A stretch of 64,000 nt of DNA from assembly GCF_001659605.2 (NCBI RefSeq), contig NC_035178.2:1-64000 (forward strand). Direction: 5' to 3'. The translations under genes and the position numbers were made by a program. The notes below the pieces were generated by a model. That model did not search any database and was not told where the DNA came from. It worked only from the letters and a program-made list of their open reading frames with translations. This document shows, piece by piece, positions 15,337 through 24,606 of the stretch (position 1 is its first letter; every line of letters begins with the position of its first letter). The stretch comes from Manihot esculenta. Its lineage: Eukaryota > Streptophyta > Magnoliopsida > Malpighiales > Euphorbiaceae.

Positions 15337-15407
15337 CCCTAAACCCTAAACCCTAAACCCTAAACCCTAAACCCTAAACCCTAAACCCTAAACCCTGAAC
15401 CCTAAAA
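15337..15407. repeat. Innermost telomere repeats and junction
   Basis: Eight CCCTAAA units (15337-15392), one CCCTGAA unit (15393-15399) and a final CCCTAAAA (15400-15407). The sequence then passes with no spacer into retrotransposon DNA at 15408. The return to canonical units inside the variant block shows that the block arose within, or was copied into, a telomere tract. Confidence 0.95.
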
Positions 15408-15809
15408 CACTCTGTTCATGAGATCCATGAATGCTGCAGGGGCGTTAGTTTACCCGAACGGCATCAAAAGGAACTCAAAATGCCCATATCTGGTTTTTGA
15501 AAAGCCGTCTTTGGCACATCCTCTTCCCTTATCCTTAGCTGATGGTACACCCCGATCTTAGATCTATTTTGGAGAAACAACCCGCTCCTGCTAGCTGGTC
15601 GAATAGATCATCGATCCTTGGCAGAGGGTACCTATTCTTGGTATGACTTTGTTCAACTGCCTGTAGTCGATACAAAGTCTAAGGGATCCATCCTTCTTTC
15701 TTACGAACAAGACCGGAGCACCCAAGGTGAGGTACTCTGTCGGATGAAACCCTTTTCTACCAGCTCTTGCAACTGCTCTTTCAACTCTTTTAAACTCGCT
15801 TGGAGCCAT
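15408..15809 (-). pseudogene. Reverse transcriptase fragment of E1 (Ty3/gypsy)
   Basis: Reads leftward. The upstream part (15809 to about 15640) shows the Ty3/gypsy RT entry region with [20 protein letters not shown] followed by RQLN. After stops and frame changes, recognisable RT resumes close to the telomere, where minus-strand codons give a GHFEFLLMPFG-like stretch and then TNAPAAFMDLMNRV, ending at 15408. The catalytic YVDD motif would come next and is missing. This is a dead fragment of the polymerase that would copy element RNA in cytoplasmic particles. The break lies inside the palm domain, which shows that the element was cut after it had inserted. Confidence 0.88.
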
Positions 15810-16039
15810 CCTGTAGGGAGGGATGAGATCGGTCTAGTGCCAGGCACCAACTCTATCTCGAACTCTATCTCCCTAGCAGTGGTAAACTTGGAAGCTCATC
15901 AGGAAGACATCCTGAAACTCTCTGACAACTGGCACCGAGGCCGGCTCCCTGACTGACTGTCTAACTCTCTCACATGAGCTAAGTACCCCTGACATCCCTT
16001 CCTAAGCAACCTACGAGCCTGAAGAGCTGATATCAGACC

Positions 16040-16372
16040 TTAGGTGTGCCCCTCTTGTCTCCTCTGAAGACGACCTCTGACCCGTTCTGATCTCTGAACC
16101 TGACTACCTTGTCCCTGCAGTCCAAGGTACACCATGGGTAGATACCAATCCATCCCTAGAATGACGTCAAAGTCTGTCAAATCTAGACCACAAGGTTCGG
16201 CGGAGAGGCATCTTCCCTCAATAAAACTGGACTGTACTGGCAGACTGACACTGCCACTGACGGTCACACTTGGGTCCACTGACCCATAGGGGACACTCTA
16301 ACCCAGAGACTATCAGACCTAAACTCTCAACGGCTCTCGGAGCAATAAATGAATGAGAATGCAACCCGGGTC
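16040..16372 (-). pseudogene. Protease fragment of E1 (retropepsin-like)
   Basis: Two overlapping minus-strand frames together cover a Ty3/gypsy aspartic protease. Beside the gap is a HSFIAPRAVESLGL stretch, the region just after the family's usual D-[ST]-G-A active site; here the site itself is degenerate or lost at the gap edge. After a frame change near 16250 comes LDLTDFDVILGMDW, the conserved end of the fold. The frame change means no intact protease is encoded. Its role in intact relatives is cleavage of the Gag-Pol precursor. Confidence 0.85.
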
Positions 16373-17372
16373 NNNNNNNNNNNNNNNNNNNNNNNNNNNN
16401 NNNNNNNNNNNNNNNNNNNNNNNNNNNNNNNNNNNNNNNNNNNNNNNNNNNNNNNNNNNNNNNNNNNNNNNNNNNNNNNNNNNNNNNNNNNNNNNNNNNN
16501 NNNNNNNNNNNNNNNNNNNNNNNNNNNNNNNNNNNNNNNNNNNNNNNNNNNNNNNNNNNNNNNNNNNNNNNNNNNNNNNNNNNNNNNNNNNNNNNNNNNN
16601 NNNNNNNNNNNNNNNNNNNNNNNNNNNNNNNNNNNNNNNNNNNNNNNNNNNNNNNNNNNNNNNNNNNNNNNNNNNNNNNNNNNNNNNNNNNNNNNNNNNN
16701 NNNNNNNNNNNNNNNNNNNNNNNNNNNNNNNNNNNNNNNNNNNNNNNNNNNNNNNNNNNNNNNNNNNNNNNNNNNNNNNNNNNNNNNNNNNNNNNNNNNN
16801 NNNNNNNNNNNNNNNNNNNNNNNNNNNNNNNNNNNNNNNNNNNNNNNNNNNNNNNNNNNNNNNNNNNNNNNNNNNNNNNNNNNNNNNNNNNNNNNNNNNN
16901 NNNNNNNNNNNNNNNNNNNNNNNNNNNNNNNNNNNNNNNNNNNNNNNNNNNNNNNNNNNNNNNNNNNNNNNNNNNNNNNNNNNNNNNNNNNNNNNNNNNN
17001 NNNNNNNNNNNNNNNNNNNNNNNNNNNNNNNNNNNNNNNNNNNNNNNNNNNNNNNNNNNNNNNNNNNNNNNNNNNNNNNNNNNNNNNNNNNNNNNNNNNN
17101 NNNNNNNNNNNNNNNNNNNNNNNNNNNNNNNNNNNNNNNNNNNNNNNNNNNNNNNNNNNNNNNNNNNNNNNNNNNNNNNNNNNNNNNNNNNNNNNNNNNN
17201 NNNNNNNNNNNNNNNNNNNNNNNNNNNNNNNNNNNNNNNNNNNNNNNNNNNNNNNNNNNNNNNNNNNNNNNNNNNNNNNNNNNNNNNNNNNNNNNNNNNN
17301 NNNNNNNNNNNNNNNNNNNNNNNNNNNNNNNNNNNNNNNNNNNNNNNNNNNNNNNNNNNNNNNNNNNNNNNN
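16373..17372. other. Assembly gap, 1,000 N
   Basis: Exactly 1,000 Ns, a round placeholder size, so the true gap length is unknown. It falls where the gag capsid, nucleocapsid and protease N-terminus of E1 should be. Any long open frame spanning it is an artefact. Confidence 0.99.
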
Positions 17373-17820
17373 AGGGTGGATAAGCTGGGTACTATGTATA
17401 GGGTGGATAGAAAGGTGGATAAGGCATGTAGGTAGGGTAGGGGTTAAAGCTGGAGTAATCCGATGTACCTCCCATCGGATACCCTGAACCCTGTGGGAAA
17501 GGTGGATAATGGGGTGGAAAACCATACCCCGAGGCCTGAACGCCTCCCTGAGACTCCCCTGTCCCTTCTTCCTGCATGCTCACATCCAGGTTCCCATCCC
17601 TCCTCTGATCCTCTTCCATAACCTCCCTCACATCTGAAGAACTTCCTCCTCTATCAGTCCCCCTTCTGCTAGCATCAAAAGACCTTCTAGGGTCCCTTGA
17701 CACTCTATCTCTGTTGGCTCTACAAGACATTGCCCTAGGCAATGTGGGAGGACGGGCGCTCGTGCCCTCATCCTCAGGTGGCACTCCAGTCAATCGTGCA
17801 GATCGACGAGTTCCTCTCAT
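17373..17820 (-). pseudogene. gag N-terminal fragment of E1
   Basis: Open minus-strand frame entering the gap. The preferred start is the ATG at 17820 (MRGTRRSARLTG), because a strong splice acceptor lies just upstream at 17829-17831 and the E2 gag starts in the same place (MQGTR). The frame is open up to 17853, so an earlier Met is possible. The first 100 or so residues are Arg/Ser/Asp-rich and low in complexity, followed by a Pro/Tyr-rich stretch (PPHYPPFPQGSGYP) running into the gap. The capsid and zinc-knuckle parts are not visible. This would be the structural protein of the virus-like particle. Confidence 0.75.
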
Positions 17821-17828
17821 CCTATTCT

Positions 17829-17831
17829 CTG
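17829..17831 (-). promoter_or_regulatory. Predicted 3' splice site before gag (E1)
   Basis: The minus strand reads GAGCTATTTTTCAG and then, 8 bases on, the gag ATG. A TGCTAATG branch-point-like word lies about 30 bases upstream of the CAG. It pairs with the conserved donor AGAG/GTAAG in the LTR at 19714. Inferred, not proven. Confidence 0.5.
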
Positions 17832-18075
17832 AAAAATAGCTCATAACAAGCAAACATTAGCATCATATGGTTCATGTGGGCACACATGAACCCTCATCAC
17901 ATACATCACATAGCATAGCATATCATCAATGCATATGTACAAAATCATGGCATTTCACATCATCCTGCAAGACAGGACTCAACATCCTATCCTAGTGGAC
18001 ATGACTTCCTATTGTGCTTGACCTTCTATAACATCTATGAGCCCGATACTCTAGGTCCGACCATATGAACCTAGG

Positions 18076-18087
18076 GCTCTGATACCA
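18076..18087 (-). other. Primer binding site of E1, tRNA-iMet
   Basis: The minus strand reads TGGTATCAGAGC, complementary to the 3' end of plant initiator-Met tRNA, three bases from the LTR edge. This fixes element orientation as minus and identifies 18091-20311 as the 5' LTR. Confidence 0.93.
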
Positions 18088-18716
18088 TTCTGTAACGCCC
18101 CGGAAATCCGGACCGCTACCGGCGCTAGGATCCGGGTCGACTTAAGGCCGTCGGGACCCGTAGCAAGCCTGACATATAACCTGTAAACCTGTATAATCCC
18201 ATACATGATCAACAACATGCATAAAAATTAAAACTTTTCTTCATACATACTGTCATCAACTAACTCAACCTGTGCATACTCTGAACATATACATAACATA
18301 ATCCCTCTGTGGGATCTCATCAAGCCTTAAAGGCATAACAACCTGTGTTGAGTTAGTTTACATAAACATCATAACATAAGATCATGTATATACAAAAGGG
18401 ATTAACAATATATTATGGTCAAGCACAACTCTATCCTCAATGACTTCATTACATAACATCCTGAATATTTATACATTTCGTCATAATACAATTGTCATGT
18501 CCACAAACTAACTATTACATACATATGACTTTTTCTCTTCTTGCCTTCTCTATCTATCCCGTACCTGCAAACCTGGGGGTTAGGGGAGAGGGGTGAGCTA
18601 GATGCTCAGTGAGTAGAACTATAAAAAGAATATTTAAAACATGCTATCATGAAATGCGTCACTGCACAAATAAATCACACCACGGATGGACTGATTCAAA
18701 AATCCCTCAACTCCAT

Positions 18717-18874
18717 GCCCGGCCCTATTATGGGCACCACAGGACTTTGTATTTGCCCGGCCCTATTATGGGCACCACAGGACTTCGTACTCGGAGTTAT
18801 TGCCCGGCCCTATTATGGGCACCACAGGACTTCGTATTGCCCGGCTCTATTATGGGCACCACAGGACTTCGTAT
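18717..18874 (-). repeat. Minisatellite in E1 LTR
   Basis: Four tandem copies, about 36-48 bp each, of a segment containing CCCGGCCCTATTATGGGCAC and then CACAGGACTT. A diverged array of the same kind (CAGTAAAGACCTGAGGAGC...GGCCGGGCA) lies at the equivalent place in the LTR at 61909. Confidence 0.85.
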
Positions 18875-19246
18875 ATAGAAGGCTAATGAATCATCCTAAT
18901 GTCCATCCACTATCATCTATCACAACAATACAATGCGGCATAGTCGTGAATTCTAATGCAAACAACCTATAATATGATCATGATGCATGAAGCATGATAA
19001 AAGCATTTCATTTCTTAATTTAAAAGGTTAAGCTTAGTTCCACTCACCTCTGGCTGACTCTGACAAACTCTGTAGCAGCTGGCTCACTGCTGGGGTCCTT
19101 GGTTCCTCGGGTCCGAACCTACACAGGTGGACTCCAATGAGGGACCAACATACATAAACATAACTCTAATATATTCCCCAAAAACCCCCTAAAACATCCT
19201 GAAAATATCTCATAGAGACATGCATGAAGTGGCTGAACAGGGCACT

Positions 19247-19432
19247 TTCGGCGGCACCTTCGGCGGCCGAAAGTCCTGGACAGAGACGAAACTCAGGTAG
19301 GTTCGGCGGCACCTTCGGCGGCCGAAAGTCCCAGACAGAGACGAAAGTCTCTTTTTGGGGGCAACTTCGGCAGCCGAAAGGCCTGCCTCCCCAGCCATGT
19401 TCGGCGGCCGAAAGTGCCTTCGGCTGCCGAAC
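19247..19432. repeat. TTCGGCGGCCGAA array, downstream arm (E1 LTR)
   Basis: Dense direct and inverted copies of TTCGGCGG and the palindrome TTCGGCGGCCGAA, separated by spacers that include CAGAGACGAAA. In LTR orientation it lies downstream of the TATA box, in transcribed leader sequence. It gives spurious open frames on both strands. Confidence 0.9.
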
Positions 19433-19713
19433 CTGGTTTCTGCCAAAGGGCAGAAACTTGGCTCCTTTGTGCATTCTCGCCTCCAAACTCACAAATCATG
19501 CATATATCTCAACCAAAACATGCATACAAGTTCCTAGGGGCCTCAAACATGCATATACCCCATCTACAACACTTCAATCACACACAATCAAGCTACATTG
19601 TTCAAAAATCACATAAAACCTAACATAGCTCAACTAACTTAAACATGCATTTCTACCCCATAAAACTTCTTAAAACTTCTTTAAAACACATGAGGAGCTT
19701 AAGGTTGGCTCTT

Positions 19714-19715
19714 AC
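19714..19715 (-). promoter_or_regulatory. Predicted 5' splice site in E1 LTR
   Basis: The minus strand reads TTCAAGAG/GTAAGAG. The TTCAAGAG/GTAAG core is also present in both E2 LTRs and in the LTR at 61909, always a few hundred bases downstream of the TATA box. Confidence 0.5.
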
Positions 19716-19946
19716 CTCTTGAAGATCGAGAGGAAGACGACCCAAACTTGGAGATCCACGAAAATGAGCTCCTGAGTTCCCAAAGCTCCAAAACTTGGTT
19801 TAAAAGCTCAAAACCTTCAATGCAAGCTTAAAACTCAAGAAAAATGGTAGAGATTTGGAAGAAGAACACAAGAGTTGCAAAGGGAAGGTCGGAAGCTTGC
19901 TGTGGCATGAAATGGGAGAAAGCTCGCCCATTTCGGCTAAGTGCCC

Positions 19947-19954
19947 CTTTTATA
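19947..19954 (-). promoter_or_regulatory. LTR TATA box (E1)
   Basis: The minus strand reads CCTATAAAAGGGGC between the two palindrome arrays. Transcription would start about 30 bases downstream, near 19920, and set the U3/R border. Confidence 0.7.
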
Positions 19955-19973
19955 GGTGGCTGGCCAGACCACG

Positions 19974-20135
19974 TTCGGGGGCCGAATGTGCCTCCGCATC
20001 CATGCAATGTTCGGCGGCCGAACTTCACTTTCGGCGGCCGAACCTGGACTTCCCTCACTCATGTTTTCGGGGGCCTAACGTGCCTCCAAAACGCATGCAT
20101 GTTCGGCGGCCGAACTTGACTTTCGGCGGCCGAAC
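19974..20135. repeat. TTCGGCGGCCGAA array, upstream arm (E1 LTR)
   Basis: Second palindrome cluster in the same LTR, upstream of the TATA box in element orientation and therefore in U3. Copies include TTCGGCGGCCGAACTT and TTTCGGCGGCCGAACCTGG, with some degenerate copies (TTCGGGGGCC). Confidence 0.9.
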
Positions 20136-20311
20136 CTGGGTTTTCCTCCAAGGACTTTTCATGCAAAAACTCATTTAGTTTCATACTTTAAAACCATTAA
20201 AATTCATGAAAACATTTATAAAACATGTCTTTACCCTTCTAGAAGTTTCCGACATCCGAAATTCCACCGGACGGTAGGAATTCCGATACCGGAGTCTAGC
20301 CGGGTATTACA

Positions 20312-23300
20312 ACCCTAATATGAAAAAATACAAAAAAATTGACTCCCTAAACGGTAGAATTTGGACTGATTAGACTCTGTTAGGAGTTTTAGCAATAACG
20401 TTTGGCTAAGACGAAACTATAGAAATAAGAGGGTAGAAGTCTAAAACTCTTAATGAAATTCTTGAAAGATTGAAAAGTATTTATAAACAGCCAAGGAAAT
20501 GCTATTTATAATAGAAAAATCCTAATATGAAAAATTATAAAAAAAAATTTAAAAAATAATCAAAATACAAAATTGACCCTCTAAACGGTAGAGTTTGGAC
20601 TGATTATACTCCGTCAGAAGTTTTAACCAATAACGTTTGGTTAAGATGAAATAGTAGAAACAAGAGGCTATAAGCCGAAACCTCTTATTGAAATTCTTAA
20701 AAGATTGAAAAGTGTTTATAAACAGTGAAAGAAAGACTATTATAATAGACAAACCCTAATATGAAAAAATACAAAAAAATTGACTCCCTAAACGGTAGAA
20801 TTTGGACTGATTAGACTCTGTCAAGAGTTTTAACCAATAACGTTTGGCTAAGATGAAACTATAGAAATAAGAGAGTACAAACCAAAAATTTTTTATAAAC
20901 AGCCAAGGAAAGGCTATTTATATTAAAAAAAGCCTAATACAAAAAATTAGAGAAAAACAAAAAAAAAGTAATCAAAATAAAAAAATTGACCCTCTAATCG
21001 GTGGAGTTTGGACAGATTAGACTCTGTCAGGAGTTTTAACTATTAAATTTTAGCTAAGATGAAATAATAGGAACAAGAGGCAAGAAGGCGAAAACTCTTA
21101 TTGAAATTTTTGAAGGATTGAAAAGTGTTTATAAACAGTTAACGAAACACGATTTATAATAAAAAAAATCCTAATATGAAAATTTTCGAAAACATGCAAA
21201 GAAGTAATCAAAATGTAAAATTGACCACCTAAGAGTGGAATTTGGATTGATTACACTCCGTTTGGAGTTTTTTAATAACGTTTGGTTATGACAAAACAAT
21301 AGAAACAAGAGGCAATAAGTCAAAAATTCTTATTGAAATTCTTGAAAGATTGAAAAATCTTTATAAACAGTCAAGGAAATGCTATTTATAATAGAAAAAT
21401 CCTAATAAAAATCCCAAAAAATAATCAAAAAGTAAAATTGACCCTCTAAATGGTGGAGATTAGACTGATTAGACTTCGTTACAAGTTTTAACCAATAACG
21501 TTTGGCTAAGACAAAAAAATAGAAACAAAAGGCAAGAAGCCGAAAATGCTTATTAAAATTCTTGAAAGATTGAAAAGTGTTTATAAACAGCCAAGGAAAG
21601 GCTATTTATAATAGAAAAACCCAAATACAAAAACTTACAAAAAAATTGAAAAAAATAATCAAAATACAAAATTGACCTCCTAAACGGTGGAGTTTGGACT
21701 GATTAGACTTCGTCAAGAGTTTTAACCAATAACGTTTGGTTAGGACGAAATTATGGAAACAAGAGACTAGAAGCCGAGAACTCTTATTGAAATTCTCGAA
21801 AGATTGAAAAGTGTTTATAAAAGCCAAGAAAAAGCTATTTATAATAGAAAACCCTAATATAAAAAACTACAAAAAAATGCAAAAAATAATCAAAATGCAA
21901 AATTTACCCCCTAAATAATGGAGTTTGGACTAATTAGACTTTGTCAGGAGTTTTAACCAATAGCGTTTGGCTAAGACGAACAATAGAAATAAGAGGCTAG
22001 AAGCCAAAAAACTCTTATTGAAATTCTTGAAAGATTGAAAAGTGTTTATAAGCAGTCAAGAAAAGGCTATTTATAATAGAAAATTACAAAAAAGTAATCA
22101 AAATGCAAAATTGACCCCTTAAACGGTGAAGTTTGGACTGATTAGACTTTGTCAGGAGTTTTAACCAATAACGTTTGGCTGAGATGAAACAATAGAAACA
22201 AAAGGCAAGAAATAGAAAACTCTTAGTGACCCCCTAAACGATGGAGGTTGGATGGATTAGACTCCATCAGGAGTTTTAACTAATAACGTTTGGCTAAGAT
22301 GAAATAATAGAAACTAGAGGCAAGAATCCGAAAACCCTTATTGAAATTCACGAAAGATTGAAAAGTGTTTAGAAATAGTCAAGGAAAGGTTTTTTGTAAT
22401 AGAAAAACCCTAATATAGAGAATTATGAAAAATCCAAAAAAGTAATTAAAAGCAAAATTGACTCTCTAAACGGTGGAGTTTAGACTGATTAGACTCTATC
22501 AGGGGTTATAACTAATAACGTTTGGCTAAGACGAAATAATAGAAACCAGAGGCAAGAAGCCAAAAGCTCTTATTGAAATTCTTGAAAGATTAAAAAGTGT
22601 TTATAACCAGCCAAGAATAGCCTATTTACAATAGAAAATCTCTAATATGGAAAATTACAAAAAAATCTAAACAAATAATCAAAATGCAAATTTCACCTCA
22701 TAAACGGTGAAATATTTGTCTCAAATTTTGTGACAAGGCCTACAGCCCTCATCATACTTTTGATACAGGACTAATTACACTCTGTTTGGAATTTTAACTA
22801 ATAATGTTTGATTAACACAAGATAATAGAAACGAGAGATTAGAAGCCGAAAACTCTTCTTGAAAGATTGAAAAATATTTATAAACAGTTAAGGAAATACT
22901 ATTTATAATAGAAAAATCATAATATGAAAATTACAAAAAAATTCAACAAATTAATCAAGATGCAAAATTGATCTCCTAAATGGTGTAGTTTGGACTAATT
23001 AGACTCCGTCAAAAATTTTAATGAATAACGTTTGGCTAAGACGAAATAATAGAAACAAGAGGCAAGAAGCTGAAAACTCTTATTGAAATTCTTGAAAGAT
23101 TGAAAAGTGTTTATAAATAGACAAGAAAATGCTATTTTTAATAGAAAAACCCTAATATGAAAAATTATAAAAAAAAAATCTAAAAAAGTAATCAAAATGC
23201 AAAATTGACCCTCTAAATGGTGAAATTTTTGCCTTAAACTTTATGACTATATCAAACCTTTTTCTATTGTTTAAAATTGAAATTTTATAATCAAAACAAT

Positions 23301-24606
23301 TTTGATACAGTCTAAACATTATAGAAACAAGAGGCAAAAAGTAAAAAACTCTTATTGAAATTTTTCAAAGTTTGAAAAGTGATTATAAATAGCCAAAGAA
23401 ATGACTATTTAAAATAGAAAACCCTAATATTGAAAATTAGTAAAAAGTACAAAAAAATAATCAAAATGTAAAATTGACCCCCTAAATGGTGGAGTTTGGT
23501 ATGATTAGACCCTGTGAGGAGTTTTAACCAATAACGTTTGGCTAAGACGAAACAATAGAAACAAAAGGCAAGAGCTGAAAACTCTTATTGAAATTCTTGA
23601 AAGATTGAAAAGTATTTATAAACAAGGAAAGGATATTTATAATAGAAAAACCCTAACATGGAAAATTATAAAAAAAAAAATCTAAAAAAGTAACCAAAAT
23701 ACAAAATTGATCCCCTAAACGATAGAGGTTGAACTGATTAGACTGCGTCAGGAGTTTTAACCAATAACGTTTGGCTAAGACGAAACAATAGAAATAAGAG
23801 GTTAGAGGCCGAAAACTCTTATTGAAATTCTTGAAAGATTGAAAAGTGTTTCTAATCAGCCAAGGAAACGCTATATATAATAGAAAAAAATCCTAATATG
23901 AAAAATTAGAAAAAAGTCTAAAAAAGTAATCAAAATGCAAAATTGACCCCCTAAAGGTAGAGTTTCGACTGAATAGACTCTGTTAAGGGTTTTAACCAAT
24001 AACATTTGGCTAAAACGAAACAATATAAACAAAAGGCAAGAAGCCAAAAACTCTTATTTAAATTCTTAAAAGATTGAAATGTGTTTATAAATAGTCAGGG
24101 AAAGTCTATTTATAATAAAAAAACCCTAATATGGAAACCTATAAAAAAAATTCAAAAAAAGTAATCAAAATACCAAGTTGACCCTCTAAACAGTGGAGTT
24201 TGGACTGATTAGACTCCCTTAGGAGTTTTAACTAATAACATTTGACTAAGACGAAGCAATATAGAGAAGAGGCTAGAGGCCAAAAACTCTTTTTGAAATT
24301 CTTGAAGTATTGAAAAGTGTTTATAAACAACCAAGGTAAGATTATTATAATAGAAAAACCCTAAGATGGAACATTATAAAAAAATCCAAAAAATAATCAA
24401 AATGCAAAATTTACCCCTTAAACGATAGACTTTGGATTGATTAGAGTCCATAAGGAGTTTTAACCAATAACGTTTGGCTAAGATGAAACAATTGAAATAA
24501 GAGGCAAGAAACCAAAAATTCTTATTGAAATTCTTGAAAAATCAAAAAGTTTTTATAAACAGCTAAGGAAAAGCTATTTACAACAAAAAAAATCTAATAT
24601 GAAAAA
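20312..24606. repeat. Subtelomeric satellite, distal block (irregular)
   Basis: About 19 diverged tandem monomers spaced about 210-235 bp. Typical words in order are AACGTTTGGCTAAGACGAAA, AAACTCTTATTGAAATTCTT, GATTGAAAAGTGTTTATAA, AACCCTAATATG and AAACGGTGGAGTTTGGACTG. It is strongly AT-rich. Some monomers are shortened (near 20880 and 22220), and one carries the roughly 60-bp insert typical of monomer types A and C (near 22709). No regular higher-order period is apparent. The open frames here are short, AT-driven and repeat with the monomer; I call no gene. Confidence 0.93.

Larger units (their letters stand above)
15408..20311 (-). mobile_element. E1: Ty3/gypsy (chromovirus-like) element truncated by the telomere
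   Basis: Minus-strand LTR retrotransposon. From high to low coordinates: 5' LTR (20311-18091), primer binding site for initiator-Met tRNA, leader, gag N-terminus, a 1,000-N gap, protease remnant and the start of reverse transcriptase. It stops at 15408, where telomere repeats begin, so the rest of RT, RNase H, integrase and the 3' LTR are absent. Frameshifts and stops interrupt protease and RT, so it is not functional. The LTR is homologous to those of E2 and of the element at 61909. A target-site duplication cannot be checked because the distal flank is lost; the proximal flank is ACCCT in the satellite. Confidence 0.93.
18091..20311 (-). repeat. 5' LTR of E1 (2.2 kb)
   Basis: On the minus strand it runs TGTAATACCCGGC...GGGGCGTTACA, with TG/CA ends. 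The inner border is fixed by the primer site and the outer border by the satellite. It contains a TATA box, two palindrome arrays flanking it, a predicted splice donor, and a minisatellite. It shares both ends and the internal layout with the E2 LTRs and with the LTR at 61909, but it is clearly diverged from E2. Confidence 0.93.

Noticed and set aside
16218..17525. Long open frames of 344-435 codons on both strands
   Set aside because: They are open only because 1,000 Ns carry no stop codons; the real sequence at their edges belongs to E1 gag and protease.
18717..18874. Regularly spaced repeats resembling a CRISPR array
   Set aside because: Only four units, spacers themselves similar and nearly absent, in a plant LTR; no cas genes.
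18609..18972. Two frames with repeated PALLWAPQDFV or YYGHHRT peptides
   Set aside because: Translations of the LTR minisatellite; repeated peptides mirror the DNA repeat only.
20549..23337. Short frames such as those reading FINTFQSFKNFNK, also at 51960-60054
   Set aside because: They recur with the satellite monomer, are AT-driven and have no independent support.
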